Of a stretch of 43,454 bases of DNA, positions 42,237 through 43,454 are shown one piece after another. The translations under genes were made by a program, and so were the position numbers. The notes below the pieces were generated by a model, which saw nothing but the letters and a program-made list of their open reading frames with translations, did not search any database and was not told the DNA's origin. This DNA is from an uncultured Prevotella sp. (GTDB lineage: Bacteria > Bacteroidota > Bacteroidia > Bacteroidales > Bacteroidaceae), in assembly GCA_900317545.1 (NCBI GenBank), contig ONHE01000152.1, positions 1 through 43,454 of the forward strand, given 5' to 3'. Every line of letters starts with the position of its first letter. Positions within the stretch are counted from its first letter, which is position 1.

Positions 42237-43454
42237 CTATGGTTCGCTGAAGACGATCGCTTCATACGTGTAGAGTTCCGCATCTTTCCAGCCGTCCCAT
42301 CCTAATCCTGCCTTGTCGCGGGAACAATGTCCGAGAAACTCCTCCTTGGTCCAGTTCACCTCCCGGGCCACCTGTGGGAGAAACGTTCCGCTATGGTATC
42401 CCTTTCGGATGAAAATGCCCTGGCGGCCATAGTCGAATGCTTCGATCGAATGGATGCGTTTCAACGGCGTGAGCACGCTTATCTCGATGCGGATATCGTC
42501 CATCTCTCCGGCTTCCACGGGCATGAAGCGCGGATCGTGGAAGGCGGCGTCGCGAGCCATGGAGTCCACCACTTCGATGAGCGGTCTGTCATATCGGAAG
42601 AGTCCGATACATCCACGCAGCTGACCCTTGCGGGTCAGTGTGACGAAGGCACCCGTATGCGTCCGCAGCACAGGATCTGTGATTCGGTCAGTCTCGGGCT
42701 TGGGGCCACCGAACCGATACATGATGCTTTGACGGGCGAGACGAAGCAGCGCAGCCCGCTGATCATCGTTGAGCGTGAACGTCTCAGTGGCTTCCGCCTC
42801 TGTGATGACGAACGAATGATAGCCCACAACCTGATCCCGCCCGCCGTAGGGAGAGTCTCCCGAGTTGCGATACATCACGTGACGGAACTGCAGCTGCGGC
42901 CCCTGTTCTGCCATCATCATCAGGATGGCGACGGCACTCTGCCCACATGCGCTCGTTGCAAGATTGCGAATGCCCATCGAGTCATTGTGTTCGATGGCAT
43001 CGATCAGCTGCTCCAACTTGCCCGACCCGATGGCTTCGCCCGTGCGGCGGTCTACGTCTTGCGCGTCGGCATAAGCCGGATAGTGGGAGAAGTCGGTGCT
43101 GATGACGAAGAGATTGCGCCCGTTGAACCAAGGCTGCAGTGCTTTGGCGATCTGCCGGAGCGTCTCCAAGCGTTGTGTGCCGATGATCACCGGCACGATG
43201 GGAGGTAGCCGCTCGCCTGCTCGGAGTTGCAGGAAAGGCAGCTGAACCTCAATGCAATGCTCTGCCTGATGGGCCGAGTCGACACGGGTGAGACATCGGT
43301 TCTCGGCGATGAGCCGGTCACACAGCGCCACGTCTACGTCCACGTCGCCCATCGGCGTGCGGTAGGCGTCGCAGCCATTGTTGACCGACGCTCCGTCGAA
43401 AGCCGTGCGATGGCTCGGGCCGAGGATGAAGATGCGGTCGTAGCGGGTCAGGTC
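42237..43454 (-). CDS. Memo-AMMECR1 fusion protein (AmmeMemoRadiSam AmrB-AmrA), 5' end outside window
   Basis: Partial: the frame stays open to the last base of the window, where FILGPSHRTAFDG, a Memo-domain motif, is encoded upstream of the first ATG. At least 405 residues are present. The N-terminal Memo (MEMO1/AmrB) domain contains HCIEVQLPFLQ, PVIIGTQ, FVISTDFSHYPAY and DSMGIRNLATSACGQSAVAI, with family metal-binding histidines. The C-terminal AMMECR1 (AmrA) domain has TGAFVTLTRKGQLRGCIGLF, DPRFMPVEAGEMDDIRIEIS and KAGLGWDGWKDAELYTYEA. The fusion is a known arrangement of this system. Function unknown; it partners the AmrS radical SAM protein. Confidence 0.93.
   Translation of the reverse strand, partial: DLTRYDRIFILGPSHRTAFDGASVNNGCDAYRTPMGDVDVDVALCDRLIAENRCLTRVDSAHQAEHCIEVQLPFLQLRAGERLPPIVPVIIGTQRLETLRQIAKALQPWFNGRNLFVISTDFSHYPAYADAQDVDRRTGEAIGSGKLEQLIDAIEHNDSMGIRNLATSACGQSAVAILMMMAEQGPQLQFRHVMYRNSGDSPYGGRDQVVGYHSFVITEAEATETFTLNDDQRAALLRLARQSIMYRFGGPKPETDRITDPVLRTHTGAFVTLTRKGQLRGCIGLFRYDRPLIEVVDSMARDAAFHDPRFMPVEAGEMDDIRIEISVLTPLKRIHSIEAFDYGRQGIFIRKGYHSGTFLPQVAREVNWTKEEFLGHCSRDKAGLGWDGWKDAELYTYEAIVFSEP

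Overview
The window looks like chromosomal DNA of a Bacteroidales bacterium, most likely Prevotellaceae. The evidence is threefold. Promoters follow the Bacteroidetes form (TTG or TTTG, about 20 bp, then TAnnTTTG). The gene set includes a PorE-like T9SS protein, paired ExbD proteins, an Fdt amino-sugar cluster, GH115/CE15 enzymes and a Ptb/Buk pair. Sequence identity to named taxa could not be tested, so genus is inference. There is no rRNA, phage, insertion sequence or CRISPR array. There is one tRNA gene, tRNA-Ser(GGA).

Layout. 1-2.5 kb: tRNA-Ser, then a tightly overlapping exbB / small membrane protein / exbD / exbD operon. 2.5-3.1 kb: an Lrp/AsnC regulator. 3.2-6.1 kb (minus): an rsmF-like rRNA methylase, thyA and folA operon, with a GATGAAGGATGA-type low-complexity tract between thyA and folA. 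6.2-7.7 kb: membrane protein, ECF sigma factor and a small two-TM protein that may be an anti-sigma factor. 7.8-12 kb (minus): a PorE-like TPR/propeller/OmpA lipoprotein and topoisomerase III. 12.6-16.2 kb: a LUD protein divergent from lutABC. 16.3-17.6 kb (minus): O-acetylhomoserine sulfhydrylase. 17.8-24.4 kb (minus): MATE exporter, cytidylate-kinase-like protein, YfcE-like phosphodiesterase, small membrane protein, then dTDP-glucose dehydratase, FdtA-like isomerase, a FemAB/GNAT-like acyltransferase and an FdtB-like aminotransferase. 24.5-27.4 kb: secreted subtilase, xseA and xseB. 27.5-29.8 kb: ilvE and trmB. 29.8-37.8 kb: secreted glycan-degrading enzymes (GH115, a GH79-like/GH29 fusion, CE15) with mrp between them. 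38-39 kb: an M48 lipoprotein peptidase. 39-43.5 kb: AmmeMemoRadiSam genes on both sides of ptb-buk; the last gene runs off the window.

Working together. RfbB, the FdtA-like and the FdtB-like proteins form a route from dTDP-glucose to a dTDP-3-amino-3,6-dideoxyhexose, and the acyltransferase between them is a candidate for N-acylation. GH115, the fusion enzyme and CE15 all point to breakdown of a glucuronic-acid-bearing, possibly fucosylated plant glycan. AmrS, the Memo-AMMECR1 fusion and Ptb/Buk form one compact neighbourhood whose linkage is unexplained.

The strongest unexplained signal is a dispersed intergenic repeat family built on AGCTATGCT / AGCATAGCT palindromes. There are four copies (near 3.1, 12.3, 22.3 and 28.7 kb), arranged in units of about 22 bp. 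Several start codons were moved downstream because the longest open frame begins at a TTG that is part of a promoter box.
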